Assembly: GCF_020886775.1 (NCBI RefSeq)
Contig: NZ_AP024525.1
Location: 1,798,001-1,862,000, forward strand
From: Sinomonas cyclohexanicum
Lineage (GTDB): Bacteria > Actinomycetota > Actinomycetes > Actinomycetales > Micrococcaceae
DNA: 64,000 nt
Direction of reading: 5' to 3'
In this document: positions 55,002 through 61,992 of the stretch, piece after piece
Position numbering within the stretch: the stretch's first letter is position 1
Layout of the letters: every line of letters starts with the position of its first letter
Notes under the pieces: model-generated
Databases searched by the model: none
The model's input: the letters and a program-made list of their open reading frames with translations, nothing else
Told to the model about the DNA's origin: nothing
Made by a program: the position numbers and the translations under genes

Positions 55002-55505
55002 ATGAGCGCGACGCCTCCGACCCCCGTGCCGCAGGAGCCAGCGCGGGCCGAACGGATGTCGATCGTCCGATGGATCGTCTTCCCCGTCCTCGCAGGCCTC
55101 GTCCTGGGCACGGTGTGGGCCGTCGCGGCGCCTGGGGGACTCCTGTACGGATCGGGCAGCGACTACCAGAGCTGGGACGAGCGGGACCTGGTCTTCGCAG
55201 GCCTCGGCCTCCTCGCGGGCCTGACGATCACCGTCCTGCTCGCCGCGACACGGAGGCGTGCCGGCCTGCCGAACAAGGGGCTGGCGGCCTTGGCCGGGAG
55301 CGTCCTCGGCACGTTCGCCGCCTGGGGCACCGGGGTCGGGCTCACCAGGGTACTTGGGACCCGAGGGGTCAGCCCCTCGGTGCCCGAATCGGCATTCGGC
55401 CTGGGGGCACTGAGCTCCCTCGCGGTCTGGCCGGCCGTCGTGGCGCTGGCCGTCCTCGCGCTGACCACTCTGTGGTGGGCGCCGCCCCGCGACGACCAGG
55501 ACTGA
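55002..55505 (+). CDS. Hypothetical four-helix membrane protein
   Basis: I do not recognise a named family. The product (167 residues from the ATG at 55002; 173 from 54984) has four hydrophobic segments: about 24-44 (VRWIVFPVLAGLVLGTVWAV), 65-83, 95-115 and 140-160. GGLLYGSGSDYQSWDERDL lies between the first two. It sits between dnaE and hisD, a place where Arthrobacter relatives also carry a small membrane protein gene. It probably rides on the dnaE transcript. Confidence 0.7.
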   Translation: MSATPPTPVPQEPARAERMSIVRWIVFPVLAGLVLGTVWAVAAPGGLLYGSGSDYQSWDERDLVFAGLGLLAGLTITVLLAATRRRAGLPNKGLAALAGSVLGTFAAWGTGVGLTRVLGTRGVSPSVPESAFGLGALSSLAVWPAVVALAVLALTTLWWAPPRDDQD

Positions 55506-55558
55506 TCGCCGGGCTCGAGCCACGGTGGGGGGCGACGGGGGCGCCCCTGAGCCGCCGG

Positions 55559-55564
55559 TAGACT
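55559..55564 (+). promoter_or_regulatory. -10 box TAGACT, leaderless start for hisD
   Basis: TAGACT ends six bases before the GTG at 55571, identical in layout to the dnaE promoter. Confidence 0.5.
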
Positions 55565-55570
55565 GGATCG

Positions 55571-56941
55571 GTGACTTCCGGCGCCTCCATCCTATCTTCG
55601 CCCGCCTTCCGCACGATCGACCTCCGAGGCCAGAGCCTCGGGCTCGCCCAGCTGCGCGCCGTCGTGCCGCGGCTGACGGCCGGCGACGGCGCGAGCGTCG
55701 AGGACGCCGTCCGCGGCATCATCGAGGATGTCCGTGCGCGGGGCTTCGCCGCGCTGAGCTATCTGGCCGCGAAGTTCGACGGCGTCCAGCAGCGACACCC
55801 CCGCGTGCCCGCCGAGGCCATCGCCTCTGCCCTCGATGGCCTCGACCCCGCGGTGAGGGCGGCGCTGACGGAGTCGATCGATCGGGCGCGCGCGTTCGCC
55901 GCCGCGCAGGTCCCGGCGGACGTGACTGTGCACCCCGGCGCGGGCGCGTCCGTCACGCAGCGCTGGGTTCCGGTGGGCCGCGTGGGCCTGTACGTCCCCG
56001 GCGGGCTCGCGGTGTACCCGTCGAGCGTCGTCATGAACGTGGTCCCCGCCCAGGCCGCGGGCGTCGCGTCGATCGCGCTGGCCTCTCCGCCGCAGAAGGA
56101 CAACGGGGGCCTTCCGCACCCGACGATCCTCGCCGCGGCTGCGCTCCTGGGCATCGACGAGGTCTACGCGATCGGCGGCGCACAGGCGATCGTCACCTTC
56201 GCGTACGGGATCCCTGGCGCGCACGACGTCGCGGGGGAGCTTCCCGCTCTCGCGCCGGTGGACGTCGTGACCGGCCCCGGCAACATCTTCGTCGCCACGG
56301 CCAAGCGACTCGTCAAGGGTGTGGTCGGCATCGACGCCGAGGCGGGTCCCACCGAGATCGCCATCCTGGCCGATGCCACGGCCCGGCCCGAGCTTGTCGC
56401 CGCCGATCTGATCAGCCAGGCCGAGCATGATCCGCGTGCGGGCAGCGTGCTCGTCACGGATTCGCCAGAGCTTGCCGGGAAGGTGCATGAGCAGCTCGCC
56501 GTGCTCGCCACCCGCACCAAGCATCGCGACCGCGTCATCGAGGCGCTCTCGGGGGAACAGTCGGGGGCAGTCCTCGTCGACAGCCTCGAGGCCGGCATCG
56601 CCGTGTGCGACGCGTACGCGGCGGAGCATCTCGAGATCATGACGGCGGACGCCCCCGCCGTCGCCGCCCGCATCCGCAACGCTGGCGCGATCTTCGTGGG
56701 CGACTACAGCCCGGTGAGTCTCGGAGACTACTGCGCGGGATCGAACCACGTGCTGCCGACCTCGGGAACGGCCGCGTTCTCGTCGGGCCTCAACGTCACG
56801 ACGTTCCTGCGGGCCATCCAGATCATCGACTACTCCGAGTCCGGGCTGTCCGAGGTCGCGCCCTACATCCGTAGCCTCTCGGACGCGGAAGACCTCCCCG
56901 CGCATGGTGACGCGGTAGACGCGCGGTTCGCCCGCGACTGA
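55571..56941 (+). CDS. hisD: Histidinol dehydrogenase
   Basis: The 456-residue zinc enzyme oxidises L-histidinol to L-histidine, the last step of the pathway. [42 protein letters not shown] and [11 protein letters not shown] are the NAD-binding and signature segments; [11 protein letters not shown] and AEHLEIM hold catalytic and metal residues. No other his gene follows here, so hisD is either single or separated from hisC/B by rearrangement. It uses its own leaderless promoter. Confidence 0.96.
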   Translation: MTSGASILSSPAFRTIDLRGQSLGLAQLRAVVPRLTAGDGASVEDAVRGIIEDVRARGFAALSYLAAKFDGVQQRHPRVPAEAIASALDGLDPAVRAALTESIDRARAFAAAQVPADVTVHPGAGASVTQRWVPVGRVGLYVPGGLAVYPSSVVMNVVPAQAAGVASIALASPPQKDNGGLPHPTILAAAALLGIDEVYAIGGAQAIVTFAYGIPGAHDVAGELPALAPVDVVTGPGNIFVATAKRLVKGVVGIDAEAGPTEIAILADATARPELVAADLISQAEHDPRAGSVLVTDSPELAGKVHEQLAVLATRTKHRDRVIEALSGEQSGAVLVDSLEAGIAVCDAYAAEHLEIMTADAPAVAARIRNAGAIFVGDYSPVSLGDYCAGSNHVLPTSGTAAFSSGLNVTTFLRAIQIIDYSESGLSEVAPYIRSLSDAEDLPAHGDAVDARFARD

Positions 56942-57050
56942 GCCGGCACGCGGGCGGAACGCGCCGAACCGACACCTCGCTACCCCTACACGTAGTGTCA
57001 CGGACACTACATCTTGTGGTCGGAGCTTGTGGTGCCCGCCACCCGCTCAG

Positions 57051-57056
57051 TAACAT
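57051..57056 (+). promoter_or_regulatory. -10 box TAACAT, leaderless start for nrdR
   Basis: TAACAT ends seven bases before the GTG at 57064. This supports that start over the longer frame from 56995. Confidence 0.45.
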
Positions 57057-57063
57057 TGACGCT

Positions 57064-57555
57064 GTGTACTGCCCGTTCTGCCGCAACCGCGATTCCCGCG
57101 TCGTCGACAGCCGCCTCCAAGATGATGGCTCGGCGATCCGGCGCCGCCGGCAGTGCCCCGAGTGCGGCCGCCGGTTCACGACCATGGAGACGACGAGCCT
57201 GACGGTGCTCAAGCGCTCCGGGGCGGCCGAGCCCTTCAGCAGGTCCAAGGTCATCACCGGCGTCCGCAAGGCGTGCAAGGGCCGGCCCGTGACGGACGAC
57301 GACCTGGCGCTGCTGGCCCAAGAGGTCGAGGAAGCCATCCGCTCCGCAGGCTCGGCCGAGATCCAGGCCCACGAGATCGGCCTCGCGATCCTTGGCCCGC
57401 TCAAGAAGCTCGACCAAGTGGCCTACCTCCGGTTCGCGAGCGTGTACCAGGACTTCGAATCGCTCGCCGACTTCGAGAAGGCGATCGGTGTGCTCCGCGC
57501 CGAGCAGGCTGATGCCGAGCAGGTGGGCCTGCAGCCCGCGCCCACTCGCGCGTAG
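57064..57555 (+). CDS. nrdR: Transcriptional repressor NrdR
   Basis: The 163-residue repressor of ribonucleotide reductase genes has an N-terminal zinc ribbon (YCPFCRN, then [11 protein letters not shown]) and an ATP-cone ([23 protein letters not shown]) that senses ATP and dATP. GTG at 57064 gives the exact family start VYCPFC. Its nrd targets are not in this window. A palindromic hairpin downstream separates it from the convergent ppgK. Confidence 0.97.
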   Translation: MYCPFCRNRDSRVVDSRLQDDGSAIRRRRQCPECGRRFTTMETTSLTVLKRSGAAEPFSRSKVITGVRKACKGRPVTDDDLALLAQEVEEAIRSAGSAEIQAHEIGLAILGPLKKLDQVAYLRFASVYQDFESLADFEKAIGVLRAEQADAEQVGLQPAPTRA

Positions 57556-57594
57556 TCGGCGGCACCCCGCCGAGAGACCGCGACGACCCCAGCG

Positions 57595-57628
57595 CGAGGG
57601 GGCCCGGACAGCTGTCCGGGCCCCCTCG
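57595..57628 (+). terminator. 34 bp perfect palindrome between nrdR and ppgK
   Basis: Arms 57595-57611 and 57612-57628 are perfect 17-base inverted repeats with no spacer. It acts as a bidirectional terminator for two converging genes. Confidence 0.8.
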
Positions 57629-57642
57629 ACGTCGTGCGCTGT

Positions 57643-58446
57643 CTACTTCGCGAGCTTGTGGTGGATGGCCACCTGGAGGGCGGCGCCCACGATGCCGGCC
57701 TCGTTCTTCAGCTCCGCGGGGATGATCGGCGTGCGCAGCTTGAGCAGGGGCAGGTACTCGTCCGACCTCTTGGAGATGCCGCCGCCCACGATGAACAGCT
57801 CGGGGGAGAAGAGGAACTCGACATGCTCGAAGTAGCGCTGCAGCCGCACCGAGTAGTCCTCCCAGCTCAGACCATCGCGCTCGCGCGCCACGGCCGATGC
57901 CTTGGTCTCCGCGTCATGGCCGTCGATCTCGAGGTGGCCGAGCTCGGCGTTGGGCACGAGCTTGCCGTCGAAAACGAAGGCCGAGCCGATGCCGGTGCCG
58001 AGCGTGATGACGAGGACCGTTCCCTTGACGCCCTCGCCCGCGCCGTACCGCACCTCCGCGAGGCCGGCCGCGTCGGCGTCGTTGATGACCTCGACGGGGC
58101 GGCCGAGGCGCTTCGTGAACGCCTTGTCCACCTCGTAGTCGATCCAGGACTTGTCGACGTTCGCGGCAGAGCGGGCCACGCCGTGCTGGATGATCGCGGG
58201 GAAGGTCACGCCCACCGGGGTGTCGGCGTCCGGCGCACCATCCCGGCCGCTGAGCTCGTCGACGATGTGGGCGACGACGTCCGCCACGGCCTCGGGGGTC
58301 GACGGCTGGGGCGTGTCGATGCGATACCGGTCGCCGACCAGCTTGCCCTTCTTGAGGTCGACAATCCCGCCCTTGATGCCGGTGCCGCCGATGTCGATGC
58401 CGATGACGGTCGGGTGGGACTTGCTCTTCTTCTCGCTCTTGGCCAT
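57643..58446 (-). CDS. ppgK: Polyphosphate glucokinase
   Basis: The 267-residue ROK-fold kinase starts VIGIDIGGTGIKGGIVDLKKGKLVGDRYRIDTP and has VINDADAAGLAEVRYG and VLVITLGTGIGSAFVFDG. It lacks the cysteine zinc motif of ATP-type ROK kinases. These traits and the C-terminal IVGGGISKRSDEYLP identify the polyphosphate-dependent glucokinase of Actinobacteria, which phosphorylates glucose with polyphosphate or ATP. A second glucokinase gene is at 16.4 kb. Direct 17 bp repeats with a G-rich strand lie just upstream (58464-58498). Confidence 0.93.
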   Translation of the reverse strand: MAKSEKKSKSHPTVIGIDIGGTGIKGGIVDLKKGKLVGDRYRIDTPQPSTPEAVADVVAHIVDELSGRDGAPDADTPVGVTFPAIIQHGVARSAANVDKSWIDYEVDKAFTKRLGRPVEVINDADAAGLAEVRYGAGEGVKGTVLVITLGTGIGSAFVFDGKLVPNAELGHLEIDGHDAETKASAVARERDGLSWEDYSVRLQRYFEHVEFLFSPELFIVGGGISKRSDEYLPLLKLRTPIIPAELKNEAGIVGAALQVAIHHKLAK

Positions 58447-58463
58447 GCGTTGCCCTTCTTGGT

Positions 58464-58498
58464 GGGTGGGTCAGGGGGGCGGGTGGATCAGGGGGGCG
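58464..58498 (+). repeat. Two 17-18 bp imperfect direct repeats, G-quadruplex-prone
   Basis: GGGTGGGTCAGGGGGGCG and GGGTGGATCAGGGGGGCG recur at a 17-base period with one difference, between map and ppgK. The first copy has four G-runs fitting the G3+N1-7 pattern on the plus strand. Confidence 0.6.
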
Positions 58499-58522
58499 CT
58501 CGGGACGAGGGGGCGCGCCCGG

Positions 58523-59401
58523 CTAAGGAACCGTGAGGATCTCGGCGCCGGTGTCGGTGACGAGGAGGGTGTGCTCGAACTGGGCGGTGCGCTTCCGGTC
58601 GCGGGTGACGACCGTCCAGTCGTCCTCCCACATGTCCCACTCGATGCCGCCCAGCGTGAGCATCGGCTCGATGGTGAAGACCATGCCGGGCTCCATGACG
58701 GTGCTGTAGGCCGGCGCGGCGTCGTAGTGCGGGATGATGAGGCCGGAGTGGAAGGCCTCGCCGACGCCATGGCCCGTGAAGTCGCGCACGACGCCATAGC
58801 CGAAGCGCTTGGCATAGGCCGCAATGGCGCGGCCGATCACGTTGATCTCGCGTCCGGGCGCGACCGCCTTGATGCCGCGCCGCAGCGACTCCTGCGTCCG
58901 CTCGACGAGGAGCCGCGATTCCTCGTCGACGTCGCCGACCAGGAACGTGAAGTTGGTGTCGCCGTGGACGCCGTCCTTGAACGCGGTGATGTCGATGTTG
59001 ACGATGTCTCCGTCGTTGAGCACCGTGCTGTCGGGGATCCCGTGGCAGATGACCTCGTTGACCGACGTGCACAGCGACTTCGGGAAGCCGCGGTAGCCGA
59101 GCGTGGACGGATAGGCGCCATGGGCGATGAGGAACTCGTGGCCGACGCGATCGAGGTGGTCGGTCGTGACCCCCGGGCGGATGTGCTTGCCGACTTCCAC
59201 GATCGCCTGTGCCGCGATCTTGCTGGCTGCACGGATCTTCTCGATCTTCTCCGGCGCGACGACGTTGGATCCGGTGTACTTCGCGGGCGCCTTCTTCCAC
59301 GCGTACTCGGGGCGCGGGATCGAATCGGGGACGGGGAGGACGGGGCTCACCATGCCGCGCACAAGCGTGCCGATGGGTGCCGTGGAAGGGGCTGAAGGCA
59401 T
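58523..59401 (-). CDS. map: Methionine aminopeptidase, type I
   Basis: The 292-residue enzyme removes the initiator methionine. The five metal ligands are visible in [19 protein letters not shown] (two Asp), [11 protein letters not shown] (His), TIEPM (Glu) and [10 protein letters not shown] (Glu). About 45 extra N-terminal residues before the core resemble MetAP1c of mycobacteria, with a proline-rich segment that may bind the ribosome. The ATG at 59401 is leaderless behind TAGACT. Confidence 0.96.
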   Translation of the reverse strand: MPSAPSTAPIGTLVRGMVSPVLPVPDSIPRPEYAWKKAPAKYTGSNVVAPEKIEKIRAASKIAAQAIVEVGKHIRPGVTTDHLDRVGHEFLIAHGAYPSTLGYRGFPKSLCTSVNEVICHGIPDSTVLNDGDIVNIDITAFKDGVHGDTNFTFLVGDVDEESRLLVERTQESLRRGIKAVAPGREINVIGRAIAAYAKRFGYGVVRDFTGHGVGEAFHSGLIIPHYDAAPAYSTVMEPGMVFTIEPMLTLGGIEWDMWEDDWTVVTRDRKRTAQFEHTLLVTDTGAEILTVP

Positions 59402-59407
59402 AGGGTG

Positions 59408-59413
59408 AGTCTA
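59408..59413 (-). promoter_or_regulatory. -10 box TAGACT, leaderless start for map
   Basis: On the minus strand TAGACT ends six bases before the ATG at 59401, the same layout as dnaE and hisD. Confidence 0.5.
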
Positions 59414-59470
59414 CTGGTCGAGTGCTTTGAATGACCCGATGTCACGCGGGTCCCAAAGGAAGGCGCGAAC

Positions 59471-59659
59471 ATGGTCGAGTACTGGTACAACGTCCGCACG
59501 CATGAGGTCGAGGAAGACGCGCAGAGCGACTACACGCAGCTGATCGGGCCGTACAAGACGCGCGAAGAGGCCGAGAAGGCGCTCGAGAAGGTCAAGGAGC
59601 GCAATCGGGCCTGGGACCCCTCGGACGCGGACGGCGACGGTTGGAGCGACCGGGACTGA
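59471..59659 (+). CDS. Small SPOR-like protein
   Basis: This 62-residue acidic protein reads VEYWYNVRTHEVEEDAQSDY, then TQLIGPYKTREEAEKALEKV and an Asp-rich end (SDADGDGWSDRD). The segment GPYKTREEAEKAL matches the second half of SPOR-type domains, which bind denuded peptidoglycan, but the chain is too short for a full domain and has no signal peptide. Similar small proteins are common next to map in Actinobacteria. The ATG follows AAAGGAAGG. Function unknown. Confidence 0.8.
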   Translation: MVEYWYNVRTHEVEEDAQSDYTQLIGPYKTREEAEKALEKVKERNRAWDPSDADGDGWSDRD

Positions 59660-59693
59660 ACGCAGAGACCCCGTGCCCGCGGCCCCGGGGGAC

Positions 59694-60566
59694 TCAGAAC
59701 GAGTGCTCGGGGCCCGGGAACTGCCCGGAGCGCACGTCCTCGCCGTACTGACGCGCGGCGTCGAGCAGGCTCGAGCGAAGGTCGGCGTACCGCTTGACGA
59801 ACTTCGCGACCTTGACGCCGGGGCCGCCGCGCAGGCCTGCCATGTCCTGCCACACGAGCACCTGGCCGGTCGTTGCGTTCCCGGCGCCGATGCCGATGGT
59901 GGGGACCGTCACCGCGGCGTCGACGGCTGCTGCCGTGGCCGCGGGGACCATTTCCATGAGCACGCAGAAGGCCCCGGCCGACTCAAGGGCCTTCGCGTCC
60001 TCGATGAGGCGCTCCGCGTCGTCGCCACGGCCCTGCACGCGGTACCCGCCGAGGGCGTGCTCGCTCTGCGGGGTGAAGCCGATGTGGGCCATGACCGGGA
60101 TGCCTGCTTGGACCATGGCCCGGACCGTGTCGGCGTAGTAGGCGCCGCCCTCGAGCTTCACGGAGTGCGCCAGGCCTTCCTTCATGAACCGGACGCCCGT
60201 GGCGATGGCCTGTCCGGGGGACGCCTCATAGCTGCCGAACGGGAAGTCTGCCACGACGAGGGCGTGGGGCGCCGAGGTGGCCACGGCGCGCACGAGGGGG
60301 ATCAACTCGTCGACCGTGACCGGCAGCGACGTCTCGTGCCCGTAGACGTTGTTGGCGGCGGAGTCGCCGATCAGGAGCACCTCGATGCCCGCCTCGTCGA
60401 AGATCGCCGCGGTGTACTGGTCGTAGGCCGTGAGCATGGCGAAGTGCTCGCCTCGCTCCTTCGCCTGGGCCAGGTGGTGGATCCTCGTGCGGCCGGTCCG
60501 CGGTGAGAGCGCGGGTCCGCTGCCGTAGGGCGCCGGAGATTCGTCGGAACTCGTGGTGGGGGCCAT
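59694..60566 (-). CDS. panB: 3-methyl-2-oxobutanoate hydroxymethyltransferase
   Basis: The 290-residue TIM-barrel enzyme makes ketopantoate for coenzyme A, using 5,10-methylene-tetrahydrofolate. [41 protein letters not shown] (quoted parts: [24 protein letters not shown]), [13 protein letters not shown] and [21 protein letters not shown] are diagnostic. ATG at 60566 is preferred because TAATCT ends seven bases upstream; an earlier ATG at 60644 would lie beyond the promoter. Confidence 0.96.
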   Translation of the reverse strand: MAPTTSSDESPAPYGSGPALSPRTGRTRIHHLAQAKERGEHFAMLTAYDQYTAAIFDEAGIEVLLIGDSAANNVYGHETSLPVTVDELIPLVRAVATSAPHALVVADFPFGSYEASPGQAIATGVRFMKEGLAHSVKLEGGAYYADTVRAMVQAGIPVMAHIGFTPQSEHALGGYRVQGRGDDAERLIEDAKALESAGAFCVLMEMVPAATAAAVDAAVTVPTIGIGAGNATTGQVLVWQDMAGLRGGPGVKVAKFVKRYADLRSSLLDAARQYGEDVRSGQFPGPEHSF

Positions 60567-60573
60567 AGGGACG

Positions 60574-60579
60574 AGATTA
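60574..60579 (-). promoter_or_regulatory. -10 box TAATCT, leaderless start for panB
   Basis: On the minus strand TAATCT ends seven bases before the panB ATG. The divergent glnA -10 lies only 14 bases away on the other strand. Confidence 0.45.
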
Positions 60580-60592
60580 GTCGATGCTTCAG

Positions 60593-60598
60593 TAGAGT
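60593..60598 (+). promoter_or_regulatory. -10 box TAGAGT for glnA
   Basis: TAGAGT predicts a start near 60605 and a leader of about 38 bases. Its -35 would overlap the panB -10, so polymerases compete. Confidence 0.4.
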
Positions 60599-60642
60599 GG
60601 GGGTGAGCGTGCAGGGCCCAACCATAAGGATGCGAAGACCCC

Positions 60643-61983
60643 ATGAATCGTCAGCAGGAGTTCGTGCTCCGGACCATCGAGGAACGTGACGTCCGCTTTG
60701 TCCGGCTCTGGTTCACCGACGTGGTCGGTTCGCTCAAGTCGGTGGCCCTTGCTCCGGCCGAGGTCGAGGGGGCCTTCGAGGAGGGGCTCGGATTCGACGG
60801 CTCCTCGATCGAGGGACTCGCACGCGTGTCGGAATCCGACATGCTCCTGCAGCCGGACCCCTCGACGTTCCAGATCCTCCCGTGGCGCGGCGAGACGGAG
60901 CCGACGTCCCGCATGTTCTGCGACATCCTCACTCCGGACGGCGAGCCCTCGCCGGCCGACCCCCGCAGCGTCCTCAAGCGGACGCTCGCGAAGGCCGCCG
61001 AGATGGGCTTCACGTGCTACACGCACCCCGAGATCGAGTTTTACCTGCTTGAGTCGGACCAGCTCGGACCCGACGGGGCACCCGTGCCGGCGGACTACGG
61101 GGGGTACTTCGACCACGTCCCCGGCGGCGTCGCCCAGGATTTCCGCCGGACGGTCGTCAACATGCTCGAGGCCGTCGGGATCTCGGTCGAGTTCTCCCAC
61201 CACGAGGGCGGCCCCGGGCAGAACGAGATCGACCTCCGCTACGCCGACGCGCTCCAGACCGCGGACAACGTCATGACGTTCCGTACGGTGGTCAAGGAGG
61301 TCGCGATCCAGCAGGGCGGCTACGCGACGTTCATGCCCAAGCCCTTCACGGTCCACCCCGGTTCCGGGATGCACACGCACTTCTCGCTGTTCGAGGGGGA
61401 CAGCAACGCGTTCCACGAGCCCGGGGCGGAGTACCAGCTCTCCAAGACGGCCCGCCACTTCATCGCCGGCCTGCTCCGTCACGCGAATGAGTTCACGGCC
61501 GTGACGAACCAGTTCGTCAACTCCTACAAGCGCCTGTGGGGCGGTGGCGAGGCTCCGAGCTACCTCAGCTGGGGCCACAACAACCGCTCGGCACTGGTCC
61601 GGGTGCCGCTCTACAAGCCCGGGAAGAACCAGAGTGCGCGGATCGAGTACCGCGGCATCGACTCCGCGACGAATCCCTACCTCTCCTACGCCGTGCTCCT
61701 CGGGGCGGGCCTGAAGGGCATCGAGGAGGAGTACGAGCTCCCGGCCGCGACGGATGACGACATCTCGGCCCTGACCAGCGCCGAGCGCCGCGTGCTCGGC
61801 CATGATCCCCTGCCCGCGAGCCTGCACGACGCCGTCAACGTCATGGAGGAGTCGGAGTTCATGGCCGAGATCCTCGGCGAGCAGGTCTTCGGCGCCTTCC
61901 TGCGGAACAAGCGGCAGGAGTGGAACGAGTATCGGCTCGAGGTCACCCCCTACGAGCTCCACCGCAACCTCGGCATCCTCTAG
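60643..61983 (+). CDS. glnA2: Type I glutamine synthetase (GlnA2-like)
   Basis: The 446-residue enzyme has [30 protein letters not shown], the ATP and Glu sites ([20 protein letters not shown]) and [24 protein letters not shown]. Both its length and its place before glnE equal those of M. tuberculosis GlnA2, which is not the main assimilatory enzyme. The region of the adenylylation site reads [12 protein letters not shown] rather than NLYDLPPEE, so control by GlnE is doubtful. It forms glutamine from glutamate and ammonia, or possibly a related gamma-glutamyl product. Confidence 0.92.
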   Translation: MNRQQEFVLRTIEERDVRFVRLWFTDVVGSLKSVALAPAEVEGAFEEGLGFDGSSIEGLARVSESDMLLQPDPSTFQILPWRGETEPTSRMFCDILTPDGEPSPADPRSVLKRTLAKAAEMGFTCYTHPEIEFYLLESDQLGPDGAPVPADYGGYFDHVPGGVAQDFRRTVVNMLEAVGISVEFSHHEGGPGQNEIDLRYADALQTADNVMTFRTVVKEVAIQQGGYATFMPKPFTVHPGSGMHTHFSLFEGDSNAFHEPGAEYQLSKTARHFIAGLLRHANEFTAVTNQFVNSYKRLWGGGEAPSYLSWGHNNRSALVRVPLYKPGKNQSARIEYRGIDSATNPYLSYAVLLGAGLKGIEEEYELPAATDDDISALTSAERRVLGHDPLPASLHDAVNVMEESEFMAEILGEQVFGAFLRNKRQEWNEYRLEVTPYELHRNLGIL

Positions 61984-61992
61984 GGGCGCCAC

